A stretch of 64,000 nucleotides of DNA, taken from NCBI RefSeq assembly GCF_000425285.1, contig NZ_AUDD01000002.1:1-64000 (forward strand), read 5' to 3'. A model generated the notes under the pieces. It was not told the origin of the DNA and did not search any database. It was given only the letters and a program-made list of their open reading frames with translations. The stretch's first letter is position 1. Every line of letters starts with the position of its first letter. Positions 44,271 to 55,233 of the stretch are shown in pieces. The position numbers and the translations under genes were made by a program. This DNA is from Acidipropionibacterium jensenii DSM 20535. Lineage in GTDB: Bacteria > Actinomycetota > Actinomycetes > Propionibacteriales > Propionibacteriaceae.

Positions 44271-45812
44271 TCAGCTCACCGAGATGGTTCTCTGGACGGT
44301 CGTGCGCCCGACCGTGAACCTCACCAGGTACTCCCCCGGGACGTCGGGCACCACGATCTCCTGGTGCCACCGCATCCACGAGCCGTACGGGGGAAGAGTC
44401 TCCACGCCGCCCCGGGCCACCACCGTCTTCGAGGCGGTGCTGTAGAGCTGCCAGGTCGGCGAGGCGACCCCGGACTTCACCACCCCGGAGATGATCAGCG
44501 GCCCCGAGGAGACCGTGGTGCCGGCCTCCGGGGTGTCGATCCACAGCGGCGCCACCGCATTGAGCCGGGCGCGCTGGAAGTCGGTCTGAGGCTTGCCGAT
44601 GAGAGGGAGGTTGGGGGATCCGTCCACCAGGATCCGCACCGACTTCTGCGATCCGTTGTCGACCGCGGCGGTCGCGGCGAACACCAGCTGCTGGATGGCG
44701 TCCTCCTCCTGGCCGCGGGTGCGGAACTGGGCGAAGGCCGACTGGGACAGGTCCAGGGTGATCCGATCGCCCCGGACGCGGGCCTCGTTGACCTGCCCGC
44801 CGGACCAGCTGGAGATGTACTCCGGGTCCAACGGCGCCACGTTGAGCACCGCGGCGACCGCCGTGCCGAGCCGGTCGCCGACGGTCGGAAGGGTGCGCAA
44901 CTCCCGGTAGATCAGCCCGTCGTCGCGGCCCAGGTAGAACACCTGGACGCCGGCCTGCATGGTGGTCACCGAGGTGTCGGCCGAGGAGGTTCCCAGGTCG
45001 GAGGCGCTCACCACACCGCTGGCGGTCGGATCGGTCTGGTCCCCGGACCCTCCCCACAGGGTCGACAGCCCGTAGCCCGCGGCCAGTGCGGCGACCATGA
45101 TCGCGGCAACCAGCGCGTGGTTGCGCCAGGATCCCCGGGGTTCGCGCATCTCGCGGGCCCGTCGCAGGATCTCGTCCCGTCGGTCGGAGGGCACAACCCT
45201 CTCGCCGACCGCTCGCAGACGGTCGGCGACCAGCTCCTGGACGTCGGTGTCGGGCGGGATGTCGCAGATCCGGACCAGTTCGGCCAGGGCTCGCACCACA
45301 CGACGGCGGGCCACCCGGCGGGTGACCTCCAGGATGTCGGCGGTCTCGGCGATCGAGACCCCGGCGTACAGCTTGACGACGATCACCTCGCGCAGCCGGT
45401 GGGGCAGGCCGGTCAGCCCGGTGAGCAGGTCGGCGTCCCCGCCACCGGCCTCCTCTGGGACCGAATCTCCTGCGACCGGGTCGCCTGAGGCGTTCTCGGG
45501 CCCTTCCGCCTCCTCGCCGGTCTCCCGGTGCGACAGCGATGACGGATCGGAGCCGCCGGCCCCGCGCTGGGCGACCCGGGCCGCCGTGGCGACCCGGGCG
45601 CGCAGCGAGCCCACCACATGGGACCAGGAGTGGAAGGTCGGATCGTCCCGGTACATCCCCAGCATGGCGTCGCGGACCAGGGTCTCGGCGACGGCGCCGT
45701 CGGGGTGGGACGGGGACACCAGCAGGGCGACGAGCCGCACCAGCGGCTCCCACTGCTCCTGGTCGAGAGCCGGCAGCCACACCTGTCGGTCGTCATAGCG
45801 TTCGTCAGTCAC
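44271..45812 (-). CDS. Sigma-like domain fused through a membrane helix to GerMN and Gmad2 domains
   Basis: A 513-residue protein of unusual build. Residues 1-90 are helical like a degenerate sigma region 2, and 131-185 match ECF sigma region 4 (LPHRLREVIVVKLYAGVSIA, then ETADILEVTRRVARRRVVRA). A membrane helix lies at about 232-252. Outside it are a GerMN domain (about 285-400; VQVFYLGRDDGLIYRELRTL and ITLDLSQSAF) and a C-terminal Gmad2 immunoglobulin-like domain (about 425-513). GerMN/Gmad2 are found in sporulation and cell-wall lipoproteins. The topology would put a DNA- or RNA polymerase-binding part inside and a wall-sensing part outside. Function unknown. Confidence 0.75.
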   Translation of the reverse strand: MTDERYDDRQVWLPALDQEQWEPLVRLVALLVSPSHPDGAVAETLVRDAMLGMYRDDPTFHSWSHVVGSLRARVATAARVAQRGAGGSDPSSLSHRETGEEAEGPENASGDPVAGDSVPEEAGGGDADLLTGLTGLPHRLREVIVVKLYAGVSIAETADILEVTRRVARRRVVRALAELVRICDIPPDTDVQELVADRLRAVGERVVPSDRRDEILRRAREMREPRGSWRNHALVAAIMVAALAAGYGLSTLWGGSGDQTDPTASGVVSASDLGTSSADTSVTTMQAGVQVFYLGRDDGLIYRELRTLPTVGDRLGTAVAAVLNVAPLDPEYISSWSGGQVNEARVRGDRITLDLSQSAFAQFRTRGQEEDAIQQLVFAATAAVDNGSQKSVRILVDGSPNLPLIGKPQTDFQRARLNAVAPLWIDTPEAGTTVSSGPLIISGVVKSGVASPTWQLYSTASKTVVARGGVETLPPYGSWMRWHQEIVVPDVPGEYLVRFTVGRTTVQRTISVS

Positions 45813-45826
45813 TCAGGGGTCCCGTC

Positions 45827-46756
45827 TCAGATCCCCGCGTAGGAGTGCAGACCGGAGATGAACAGATTCACCCCGACGAAGTTGAACCAGAATGCGGCGA
45901 TCCCGATGATCGCGATGACGGCGGCGCGGGTGCCCCGCCAGCCGGCGGTGGCGCGGGCGTGCAGGTAGCCGGCGTAGACCACCCAGGTCACCAGGGACCA
46001 GGTCTCCTTGGGGTCCCACCCCCAGAACCGTCCCCAGGCGTACTCGGCCCAGATCGATCCGGCGGCGATGGTGAAGGTCCAGATCGGGAATCCGAAGGCG
46101 TGCGCCCGGTAGGCCAGATTGTCGATCGACCGGGAGTCGGGAACCCGGGCCAGGAATCCGCGCAGCGGGGTGCCGGTGCGCGCGGCCCGGCGCTCGGCCC
46201 GCTGCTTGACCAGGAAGAGCACCGATGCGATGGCGCCGACGTTGAGGGCGGCGGCGGCCAGGCAGGCGGCGACGATGTGGACCACGAACCACACCGAGTG
46301 GAGGGCCGGGACCAGGGGCGCGATCCCGACGTAGAGGACGGTGGCGGCCAGTCCGTTGCCGATCGCCAGCAGCAGGGTGACGCCGATCCCGAGCCAGCGG
46401 ACGTTGCGTCGGGTCATGAGCAGCAGGTAGGCGACCACCACGAAGAACAGTGCGGCGGTGACGAACTCGTACATGTTGCCCCACGGCAGCCGGTGGGCCG
46501 CCAGCCCGCGGCAGACCACCCCGACCCCCTGGCTGGCCGCCCCGATCACCGTGAGGTACAGACCCATCCGGCCCCAGGTCTCGGCGCGCACCTCGGCCTC
46601 GCGGACCTTGTCCGGCACGCCATCCGGGGCGTCATCCGCGGGGTCGTCCCCGATGCCGCGCAACCCGGCCCACTCGGCCACGTGGGCCAGGAAGGCGAGG
46701 ATGTAGACGACGGCGGCGGTGACGATGCCCAGCGCGGACAGGCTCGCCAGTGTCAT
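45827..46756 (-). CDS. ccsB: Cytochrome c synthase subunit CcsB (CcsA/CcsB heme handler)
   Basis: A 309-residue membrane protein with about eight segments. The heme-binding WWD-type loop reads WAEYAWGRFWGWDPKETWSL, and conserved His residues flank it. Together with ResB it moves heme across the membrane and attaches it to apocytochrome c (system II). The start overlaps the resB stop as ATGA. It is the last gene of the operon gpm-resA-ccdA-resB-ccsB. Confidence 0.92.
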   Translation of the reverse strand: MTLASLSALGIVTAAVVYILAFLAHVAEWAGLRGIGDDPADDAPDGVPDKVREAEVRAETWGRMGLYLTVIGAASQGVGVVCRGLAAHRLPWGNMYEFVTAALFFVVVAYLLLMTRRNVRWLGIGVTLLLAIGNGLAATVLYVGIAPLVPALHSVWFVVHIVAACLAAAALNVGAIASVLFLVKQRAERRAARTGTPLRGFLARVPDSRSIDNLAYRAHAFGFPIWTFTIAAGSIWAEYAWGRFWGWDPKETWSLVTWVVYAGYLHARATAGWRGTRAAVIAIIGIAAFWFNFVGVNLFISGLHSYAGI

Positions 46757-48312
46757 GAGGCCTCCTCGGCTGCGATCGGGGACACTGTAGCTCCCCCGGC
46801 GACTCCCAGCAGGTCCGTCACGTCCTCGTCGAGGCCGGCGCGGGCGTCGGCCCGGTCCAGTCCGCCCACCTGGATGGTGAGCCGATCGCCGTCGGGGCGG
46901 ACCCTCAGCCACAGCCGCCTCGGCCGGGTGAACAGGCTGACGCACAGCCCTGCCACCGAGATCAGCACCGAGGCGAACAGCAGCGGCAGACCCGGGGAGT
47001 GGGACACCTGGATCTTCGTCCAGCGCTGATAGCCGGTGAACTCGATCCTGCCCTGGCCGCCCGGCAGCCGGTACCCCTGGCCCGGTCTCAGCGCGAAGCT
47101 GACCTTCTGGCCCTTCTCGGAGACCTGGGTCATGCCGGTGGTGTTGAGCACGTAGAGGTTCTGCGGGGTGCCGGTCTCGGGGATCGGCTTCCCGTACCAG
47201 GCGTTGAGGAAGAGCTGCGGGTTGTAGGTGTCGGGGAAGATCGAGACCGGCCCGGTGGCCCCCACCGAGGCGGTGGGCAGGAAGAATCCCTGGAAGGCCA
47301 GCCTGTCGGGCCGGGCGTCGGGCACCTTGATCACCCCGGTGGAGCTGAAGTTGCCGTCCTGGGGGACGAAGGCCACCGCCCCCTGGAAGGCGACGTGGCC
47401 GTTGCCGTCGGTGACCTTGACCACCGGCGCGTAGCCGTGCCCGAGCAGGTGCACATTGGTCGACCCGAGGGTCAGCGGATGGTTCACCTCCAGGGTGTGC
47501 TCGGAGGTGCGGCCGTCTCGGGTCAGGGAGACGTCGGCGGCGAACTGGCGGGCGGCTCCCCGCTGAACCGGACCGGTCTCGAACGTGACGTTGAACTTCT
47601 TGAGGACCAGCGAGAAGGGGGTGAGGGTGTCGGTGTTGACCATCGCCCCGGCGTGGAAGTCGTCGAACTGGGTGAGGTTGTTGGAGAACCCCTGGCCCTC
47701 GACGACCACCGCGCTGCCCTTGTACCCCCACAGGGTGTTCCAGCCGATCGCGACCAGCAGTACCACCAGGAAGACGTGGAAGACGAGGTTGCCGGTCTCG
47801 CGGTGGATGCCCCGCTCGGCGCGCACCGAGCCGTCCTCGTCGAGGGCCACCCGGTAGTGCCGGGAGCGCAGCCAGCTGCGCGCGGCCGCGGTGATCCGCT
47901 CGGCGTCGGCGGGGGTCGCGTCGATGGTCCGCTCGGCGTGTTCGGGCAGCCGGTCGAGACGGGCCGGGGTCCTGGGGGGTTGACGCCGCAGCGCCCTCAG
48001 GTGGGCGGTGATGCGCGGGATGATGCAGCCGATGAGGCTGATGAACAGCAGCAGGTAGATCGCCGAGAACACCGTGGAGGTGTAGACGTGGTACAGCCCC
48101 AGGCGCCGGTAGACGGCGTCCAGGGTGGGGTGGGCGGCGGCGAAGTCGGCGACCTTGATGGCGCTGGAGGCGGTCTGGGGGATCAGTGATCCGGGAATCG
48201 CGGCGGCGGCCAGCAGGAACAGCAGCACCAGGGCGGTGCGCATGCTGGTGAGCTGACCCCAGATCCAGCGCGCGGTGGCGCGCAGCCCGAGGGCCTTCGT
48301 GCTGTCGGTCAT
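46753..48312 (-). CDS. resB: Cytochrome c biogenesis protein ResB
   Basis: A 519-residue membrane protein, system II partner of CcsB. Three N-terminal membrane segments, a large extracellular domain and one C-terminal segment, as usual for ResB; RSWLRSRHYRV and the segment GNLVFHVFLVVLLVAIGWN are typical. ATG at 48312 is chosen for the GGAGGGG site; a longer reading from 48366 lacks one. Confidence 0.92.
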   Translation of the reverse strand: MTDSTKALGLRATARWIWGQLTSMRTALVLLFLLAAAAIPGSLIPQTASSAIKVADFAAAHPTLDAVYRRLGLYHVYTSTVFSAIYLLLFISLIGCIIPRITAHLRALRRQPPRTPARLDRLPEHAERTIDATPADAERITAAARSWLRSRHYRVALDEDGSVRAERGIHRETGNLVFHVFLVVLLVAIGWNTLWGYKGSAVVVEGQGFSNNLTQFDDFHAGAMVNTDTLTPFSLVLKKFNVTFETGPVQRGAARQFAADVSLTRDGRTSEHTLEVNHPLTLGSTNVHLLGHGYAPVVKVTDGNGHVAFQGAVAFVPQDGNFSSTGVIKVPDARPDRLAFQGFFLPTASVGATGPVSIFPDTYNPQLFLNAWYGKPIPETGTPQNLYVLNTTGMTQVSEKGQKVSFALRPGQGYRLPGGQGRIEFTGYQRWTKIQVSHSPGLPLLFASVLISVAGLCVSLFTRPRRLWLRVRPDGDRLTIQVGGLDRADARAGLDEDVTDLLGVAGGATVSPIAAEEAS

Positions 48313-48403
48313 CTCACCCCTCCATCGCTGTGGCGGTCGTCCCGTCGGGTGCCGGCCACCCGACACCGTGCGCCTGATCCCAGCCCACTCGATCCCGGCC
48401 CAC

Positions 48404-49213
48404 TCAGATCACTGCTCCGAACCGGGCCGCCCAGTTCCGCAGGATGGCCATCAGGGCGGCCCACCAGCCGGTCACCAGGGCGACCCCGACGGCCATCATG
48501 AGCACCCCGCCGGCCCGCTGGACGCCGAGCTGGTGACGTCTGACCCATCCGACGGTGCGTCCCAGCCAGCCCAGGGCGGCGCCGGCGGCGATGAACGGGA
48601 TCCCCAGCCCCAGGGCGTAGCAGGAGGCCAGGGCGGCGCCGCGCAGTGCCGACCCCTCCTGGAGGGACAGCCCGTAGACGACGGTGAGGGCCGGGCCGAT
48701 GCACGGTGTCCAGCCCAGTCCGAAGACCACCCCCAGGGCAGGGGCGGCGGCCAGCCCGGCCCGCGGCAGCCGGTGGAGGCGCAGTTCCCGGCGGCCCAGC
48801 GGCACCAGCCCGGCGAACATCGCCCCGAGCAGGATGGTGAGCGCCCCGATGACGATTTCCAGGGTGCGCTGATGGGCGATCAGGGAGCGTCCCAGACCGC
48901 CGATCACGCTGCCGGTGGCCACGAACACGATCGTGAAGCCGAGCACGAAGAGCACCGATCCGGCGAAGGTGCGCAGCCGCCGTGCGGGCTGCCCGCCGGA
49001 GCCCGAGGGCTCGGAGAGCTCGACGGCGCTCTGGCCCGCCGCATAGGACAGGTAGCCGGGCACCAGCGGCAGCACGCACGGCGAGAAGAACGAGACCAGG
49101 CCGGCCAGCAGGGCCACCGGCACCGCTCCCAGCATCGATCCGCGCAGCGCCGAGGCAGCCCAGGCCCCGATCTCCAGGGGCACCGGGGTGGGGGTCGTCA
49201 GCAGTTCGGTCAC
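48404..49213 (-). CDS. ccdA: Thiol-disulfide electron carrier CcdA
   Basis: A 269-residue protein with six or more membrane segments of the DsbD/CcdA family. The two redox Cys are in SPCVLPLVPGYLSY and WTPCIGPALTVVY. It passes electrons from cytoplasmic thioredoxin to ResA outside. Starts within the resA stop (ATGA). 91 bases separate it from resB. Confidence 0.94.
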   Translation of the reverse strand: MTELLTTPTPVPLEIGAWAASALRGSMLGAVPVALLAGLVSFFSPCVLPLVPGYLSYAAGQSAVELSEPSGSGGQPARRLRTFAGSVLFVLGFTIVFVATGSVIGGLGRSLIAHQRTLEIVIGALTILLGAMFAGLVPLGRRELRLHRLPRAGLAAAPALGVVFGLGWTPCIGPALTVVYGLSLQEGSALRGAALASCYALGLGIPFIAAGAALGWLGRTVGWVRRHQLGVQRAGGVLMMAVGVALVTGWWAALMAILRNWAARFGAVI

Positions 49214-49779
49214 GGCTTCTCCGCGGCGATCTGTCGAATGATCTGGACCAGGCTGATGGTGCTGACCTCACCGAGGAAGCGGGCCGCGATCCTGCCCTTC
49301 CGGTCGATGACCAGGGTGGAGGGGATGGCCTTGGGGGGAAGGGAGCTGAACTTCAGCAGGAGGTCCCCGTCGGGGTCGAAGAAACTGGGCCAGCCGACCG
49401 AGAAGGCGCGCGCGAAGGCCTGGGCCGGGGCCCGGTCCAGGTCGCGGGTGTTGATGCCGTAGAAGGCGGCGATCGAGGAGGTCTGGGAGGCCGCCTTCGA
49501 CAGTCCGGGGGCCTCGTGACGGCACGGGGCGCACCATGATCCCCACACGTTGATGACGATCACCTTGCCCGCGGAGTCGGCGGTGCTCAGTCGGGTGCCG
49601 TCCAGGGAGGTGCCGGTGAGCACCGGTGCCGGCTGGCGCTTGTCGGCCTCGATCGTGGTGTAGGAGCCGTCACCGGCGGCGAACCCCTTGTCATCGCTGG
49701 CCGCCGACGACGAGCTGCAGCCCGCCAGCGGAACCGACACCAGCAGGCCGGCGGCGGCCAGCAGGGTGCGCCGGTTCAT
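49210..49779 (-). CDS. resA: Thioredoxin-like lipoprotein ResA
   Basis: A 189-residue exported lipoprotein: signal peptide with LAGC lipobox at about residue 21, then a TlpA/ResA thioredoxin fold with the active site WGSWCAPCRHEAPGL. It reduces the CxxCH Cys pair of apocytochrome c before heme attachment. Overlaps gpm upstream and ccdA downstream. Confidence 0.94.
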   Translation of the reverse strand: MNRRTLLAAAGLLVSVPLAGCSSSSAASDDKGFAAGDGSYTTIEADKRQPAPVLTGTSLDGTRLSTADSAGKVIVINVWGSWCAPCRHEAPGLSKAASQTSSIAAFYGINTRDLDRAPAQAFARAFSVGWPSFFDPDGDLLLKFSSLPPKAIPSTLVIDRKGRIAARFLGEVSTISLVQIIRQIAAEKP

Positions 49780-50498
49780 CGTCCGGCGGGCCCGCCGGAA
49801 CCCGGATCCGATGCCGCGGGGTCGGACCCTGCCGGGTCGGCCGACCCGGCGGAGATGTTCGCCCGACGGGCCCCCTTCGGGATGAGGTCCAGGGAGGGCT
49901 CGGCGTAGTCGACGCGGACGATGCGTCCGTCCAGGACCCCGAAACTGGTCACCGACCCGAGGGTGCAGACCCGGTTGCGCGGGTCGTGGGCCAGTCGGCG
50001 TCCCTCGGCCGACAGGTGGGCGATCCAGATCGGCAGCTGGTGGGAGACGATGAGGGCCTGTCCGCCCTCCCCGACCTGCCGGGCGGCGGCCAGGATGGCG
50101 CGCTGCATCCGCGCGGCGATGTGGGTGTAGGGCTCCCCCCAGCTGGGCCGCAGTGGATTGCGCAGGTACTTCCAGTTGTGCGGATCGCGCAGGGCGTGGT
50201 GGCCCGGCCCGAAGACCTGTCCCTCGAAGACGCTGGTGGCCTCGATGACGTCGGGCTCCAGCTGCACCTCGAGACCCGGGTTCAGGGCGGCGACCGGGGC
50301 GATCGTCTCCTGGGCGCGCTCCAACGGCGAGCTGATGAGGGCCGCCAGCGGGACGCCGGCGAAGAACTCGGCCGCCCGGGCGGCCATCCGGCGTCCGTTC
50401 GGGGACAGGTGGAAGCCCGGGAGCTGCCCGTAGAGCACGCCGGTCGGGTTGTCCACCTCGCCGTGGCGCAGCAGGTGCACGGTCGTCGTGCGACTCAT
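49776..50498 (-). CDS. Histidine phosphatase family protein (phosphoglycerate mutase-like)
   Basis: A 240-residue protein with the phospho-His motif LLRHGEVDNP and the second His in VSHQLPIWI. The middle text does not fit glycolytic phosphoglycerate mutase, so it is a phosphatase of unknown substrate. A member of this family holds the same place before the cytochrome c genes in mycobacteria (Rv0525). The ATG at 50498 has GGAG upstream; GTG at 50531 is an alternative. TAGATT upstream is a -10 candidate. The C-terminal 25 residues are a Gly/Ser/Pro/Asp-rich tail. Confidence 0.85.
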   Translation of the reverse strand: MSRTTTVHLLRHGEVDNPTGVLYGQLPGFHLSPNGRRMAARAAEFFAGVPLAALISSPLERAQETIAPVAALNPGLEVQLEPDVIEATSVFEGQVFGPGHHALRDPHNWKYLRNPLRPSWGEPYTHIAARMQRAILAAARQVGEGGQALIVSHQLPIWIAHLSAEGRRLAHDPRNRVCTLGSVTSFGVLDGRIVRVDYAEPSLDLIPKGARRANISAGSADPAGSDPAASDPGSGGPAGR

Positions 50499-50627
50499 CT
50501 CCGGCTCCAATCTGGTTGCGGTCCCCACCAAATCTACGGCTACCGGCCGTGGACCGGTGGTGATTGACGGCTCAGTGGTGATCTGGGGAATCCGTGCTGA
50601 TCTGACGGCCCAGTGGCGACTGACGGC

Positions 50628-52265
50628 TCAGTGCCCGGGCTGACGACCCCGGCGCTTGCGCTGGGAGGGACGGATCACCGGACGGCCCTTGGCGATCAGA
50701 TCATCGCGGCGGGCGGCGGCGAAGGCGGCCAGGGAGTCGGCCAGCGCCGTCGGGGTGGGCTCGGGGGCGACCACGTCGACCGCCAGGCCGTGCTCCTCGC
50801 AGGTCTCCGCGGTGCGCTGCCCGATGGCGGCGACCACGGTGTGACGGTGCGGTTTGCCGGCGATCCCGACCAGATTGCGCACGGTGGTCGAGGAGGTGAA
50901 GACGACGGCGTCGAAGCGGCCGGCCCTGATCGCCTCGCGGGTCTCGGCGGGCGGCGGGGCGGCCCGCACGGTGCGGTAGCCGATGATGTCCTCGACCTCC
51001 CAGCCGAGGGCCGACAGCTCGGCCGACAGGGACTCGGTGGCGATGTCGGCGCGCGGCACGAAGACCCGGTTGATCGGGTCCAGGGCGTCGTCGAAGGCCG
51101 GGAAGGTGGCCGCCAGGGCGGCGGTCGACTGGGTTCCCTCGGGCACCAGGTCGGGGCGCACCCCCCACTCGGCCAGGGCCTTGACGGTGGAGTCGAAGAT
51201 CGCCGCGATCCGCAGCCCGGAGTAGGCCCGGGAGTCCAGGCCGATGCTCTCCAGCTTCTCGCGGACCGCCCGCACGGCGTTGGCCGAGGTGAAGACCACC
51301 CACTCGTAGCGGCCCTCCACCATTCCCCGGATCGCCTTGTCCATCTGCTGGGGGGTGCGCGGCAGCTCCATGCTGATGGTGGGCACGTCCAGACATCGTG
51401 CGCCGTAGTCCTGGAGGCGGGAGGGCAGGGTCGCCGAGTGGTCGCGGGTGCGCGGGATGAGGATCGACCAGCCGAACAGCGGCTTGGACTCGTACCAGTC
51501 CAGCCGGGCCCGGCTGGACTCGGCGACCACGTGACCGATGACGATGTAGGCGGGCTCGGCCGGATCGGTCTTGGCGACCGCGGCCGCCAGTCCGCCGAGG
51601 GTGGTGGTCGTGGAGACCTGCTCGGTGGTGCCGCCGTGCAGGGTGATCACTGCGGGCTCGGACTCCCCGCGGCCCGACTCCAGCGCGTGGGCGACGACCT
51701 CGCGCACCAGATCGACGATGGTGGAGACCACGATGAGGCCCTCGGCGGCCCACGGGTAGCCCTCGGAGCTGAGGTCCCGGCGGGCCGACTCGACGCCGAT
51801 CAGCTGGACGTCATGTCCGTGCAGGGAGACCCCGGCGTACTCGGGGACCGCGGTGAGCGGGGACACTCCCGGGACGACGTCGACGTCATGGTCGGCGATC
51901 GCCAGGGCACTGCACTCGGCGCCGATGTCGCCGTCCAGGAAGGGGTCTCCCTCGACCAGCCGGACGACGTCCAGACCGTGCCCGGCGGCGTCCAGCAGGG
52001 CGGCGATGATGTCCTGGGGGGTGTCGGGCTCGATGATCTCGGCCTCGGCGTTGAGCTGGATCTCGGGGGTCTGGAGCAGGGCGCGCAGTCGCTCGGAGTC
52101 GATGATGATGCGGGAGGCACGGTTGATCGCCGTCACCGCGGACAGGGTCAGCAGGCCGGGGTCGCCGGGGCCGGTGCCGACGAACTGCACCCTGGCCTGT
52201 GCGACGGCCCTCGTCTGGAGGCCACTGTCCTGCACCTCCGCAGGGCTCGATGGCGTCTGAGTCAT
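50628..52265 (-). CDS. hemD: Uroporphyrinogen-III methylase-like / uroporphyrinogen-III synthase fusion
   Basis: A 545-residue two-domain protein. The N-terminal 250 residues match the SUMT/CobA methylase fold (VGTGPGDPGLLTLSAVTAIN; VVPGVSPLTAVPEYAGVSLH). The C-terminal part from about residue 285 is HemD, the synthase closing uroporphyrinogen III (LIPRTRD, VFTSANAVRAVRE, VFTSSTTVRNL). Such fusions are standard in actinobacteria (Rv0511). It feeds both heme and, through precorrin-2, vitamin B12, for which propionibacteria are known. No other hem genes adjoin it. ATG at 52265 with GAAGGG upstream. Confidence 0.9.
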   Translation of the reverse strand: MTQTPSSPAEVQDSGLQTRAVAQARVQFVGTGPGDPGLLTLSAVTAINRASRIIIDSERLRALLQTPEIQLNAEAEIIEPDTPQDIIAALLDAAGHGLDVVRLVEGDPFLDGDIGAECSALAIADHDVDVVPGVSPLTAVPEYAGVSLHGHDVQLIGVESARRDLSSEGYPWAAEGLIVVSTIVDLVREVVAHALESGRGESEPAVITLHGGTTEQVSTTTTLGGLAAAVAKTDPAEPAYIVIGHVVAESSRARLDWYESKPLFGWSILIPRTRDHSATLPSRLQDYGARCLDVPTISMELPRTPQQMDKAIRGMVEGRYEWVVFTSANAVRAVREKLESIGLDSRAYSGLRIAAIFDSTVKALAEWGVRPDLVPEGTQSTAALAATFPAFDDALDPINRVFVPRADIATESLSAELSALGWEVEDIIGYRTVRAAPPPAETREAIRAGRFDAVVFTSSTTVRNLVGIAGKPHRHTVVAAIGQRTAETCEEHGLAVDVVAPEPTPTALADSLAAFAAARRDDLIAKGRPVIRPSQRKRRGRQPGH

Positions 52266-52549
52266 CCTCTGTATCCCTTCGTGGGAGCCCGTCGCCCGTT
52301 CTGTGCCGGACGCCGGGGAGAAGCGTTGTCGGTGGGGTCGGCGTCCAGACCCCGACCCGGTGCCGATACCCTTGGCTCCCGCACTTCTGCCCCACTTTTC
52401 TCTCAGTCCGGACCCCTCGGCGTCAAGTCGGGAGAGCATTCTCCCGACCCCGGTGTGGTCGGCGTGAACGGTCCGTGATAGGCGACAGATCCCGATCGGT
52501 GTCGGAACCGGGCGGGCAGAGGGCCGACAGGACCCCTGCCGGGCCGACA
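52266..52549. other. Intergenic region upstream of hemD
   Basis: 284 bases between the glutaredoxin-like gene and hemD on the minus strand. No gene and no known riboswitch was recognised; the cobalamin box was looked for by eye and not found. It presumably holds the hemD promoter. Confidence 0.4.
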
Positions 52550-52915
52550 TCAGGGTACGACGGCCACCTGTCGGGGACCCTCGGTGAGAGCCCTCAGGAG
52601 GGTGTCGCGGTCCAGGTGCCAGTAGGCGATCAGGACCCCGTCGACGAAGGTCACCGGGACATGGTCGCCCCATCTGGACCTCAGCTGCGGGTCGGCGTCG
52701 ACGTCGACCCGTACCGGTCCCCCGGGAATCAGTGCGGGGTGATCGGCGAGCAGCTGTGCGATCACCGCCTCGGCGTCGTCGCACAGATGGCATCCGGCCC
52801 TTCGGAGAACGACAACATGCCCCTCGACCCGAGGGTCGGGGGGATGTGGGATGCCCTCAACCGGGGACGGCCGGTCCGCAGGCTCCCGACGGTGCCGCCG
52901 GGGTCTGCCGATCAC
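52550..52915 (-). CDS. Glutaredoxin-like protein (DUF836 type)
   Basis: A protein of up to 121 residues with a thioredoxin-like redox site, VVLRRAGCHLCDDAE, and the cis-Pro segment HVPVTFVDGVLIAYW. The first 30 residues, rich in Arg and Pro, precede the fold and may not be translated; the only usual in-frame start is the GTG at 52915, 13 bases after the bS22 stop. A family member occupies the same relative place in mycobacteria (Rv0508) next to heme genes. Confidence 0.75.
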   Translation of the reverse strand: MIGRPRRHRREPADRPSPVEGIPHPPDPRVEGHVVVLRRAGCHLCDDAEAVIAQLLADHPALIPGGPVRVDVDADPQLRSRWGDHVPVTFVDGVLIAYWHLDRDTLLRALTEGPRQVAVVP

Positions 52916-52928
52916 GGCCGTCGAGGCG

Positions 52929-53030
52929 TCACTTGCCGGCGCGACGACGCTGAATGCGCGTCTTCTTCAGCAGCTTGCGGTGCTTCTTCTTCGCCATCCG
53001 CTTGCGACGCTTCTTGATAACGGAACCCAC
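52929..53030 (-). CDS. Ribosomal protein bS22 (AURKAIP1/COX24-like)
   Basis: A 33-residue, very basic protein: [20 protein letters not shown], then [13 protein letters not shown]. This is the small actinobacterial 30S protein bS22 (Rv0500B in M. tuberculosis). The GTG start is preceded by AGAGG at a good distance. TAGAAT at 53192-53197 on the minus strand may be its -10. Too short for most gene finders. Confidence 0.92.
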   Translation of the reverse strand: MGSVIKKRRKRMAKKKHRKLLKKTRIQRRRAGK

Positions 53031-53230
53031 TGTGGACCTCTTCTCGTTTCGGCCTTGGTCGTTCGACCCCGGACCGGCTTGCACTGGGCCGCGGGGGCCC
53101 GGCAGGGTGATTGCCCGATGCGCACCGGAGATCTCCGAGCCACTGAACCGCCAGGACTCGTCGACGCGCCCGGTGGCGCAGACAAATGGCCATTCTAGTC
53201 GGTGCGCTTCTGGGGGGCAAAGAGACCGAC

Positions 53231-53252
53231 CCGCAGGTCACCGGACCTGCGG
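53231..53252. terminator. Hairpin after proC
   Basis: CCGCAGGTC (53231-53239) pairs with GACCTGCGG (53244-53252), loop ACCG, seven bases after the proC stop on the minus strand. Confidence 0.6.
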
Positions 53253-53258
53253 CGGCCC

Positions 53259-55174
<1,916 letters not shown>

Positions 55175-55190
55175 TCAGGCACCGACGCTT

Positions 55191-55207
55191 GGAGGGTCCG
55201 ACCCTCC
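55191..55207. terminator. Short hairpin after the CPBP gene
   Basis: GGAGGGT and ACCCTCC with loop CCG, between the CPBP gene stop (55234) and asd on the minus strand. Confidence 0.4.
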
Positions 55208-55233
55208 GGGAGCCCGGGTCCCTGGACGCCGGC

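Noticed and set aside
52266-52549. Cobalamin riboswitch before hemD
   Set aside because: No B12 box or its conserved partners were recognised on the minus strand.
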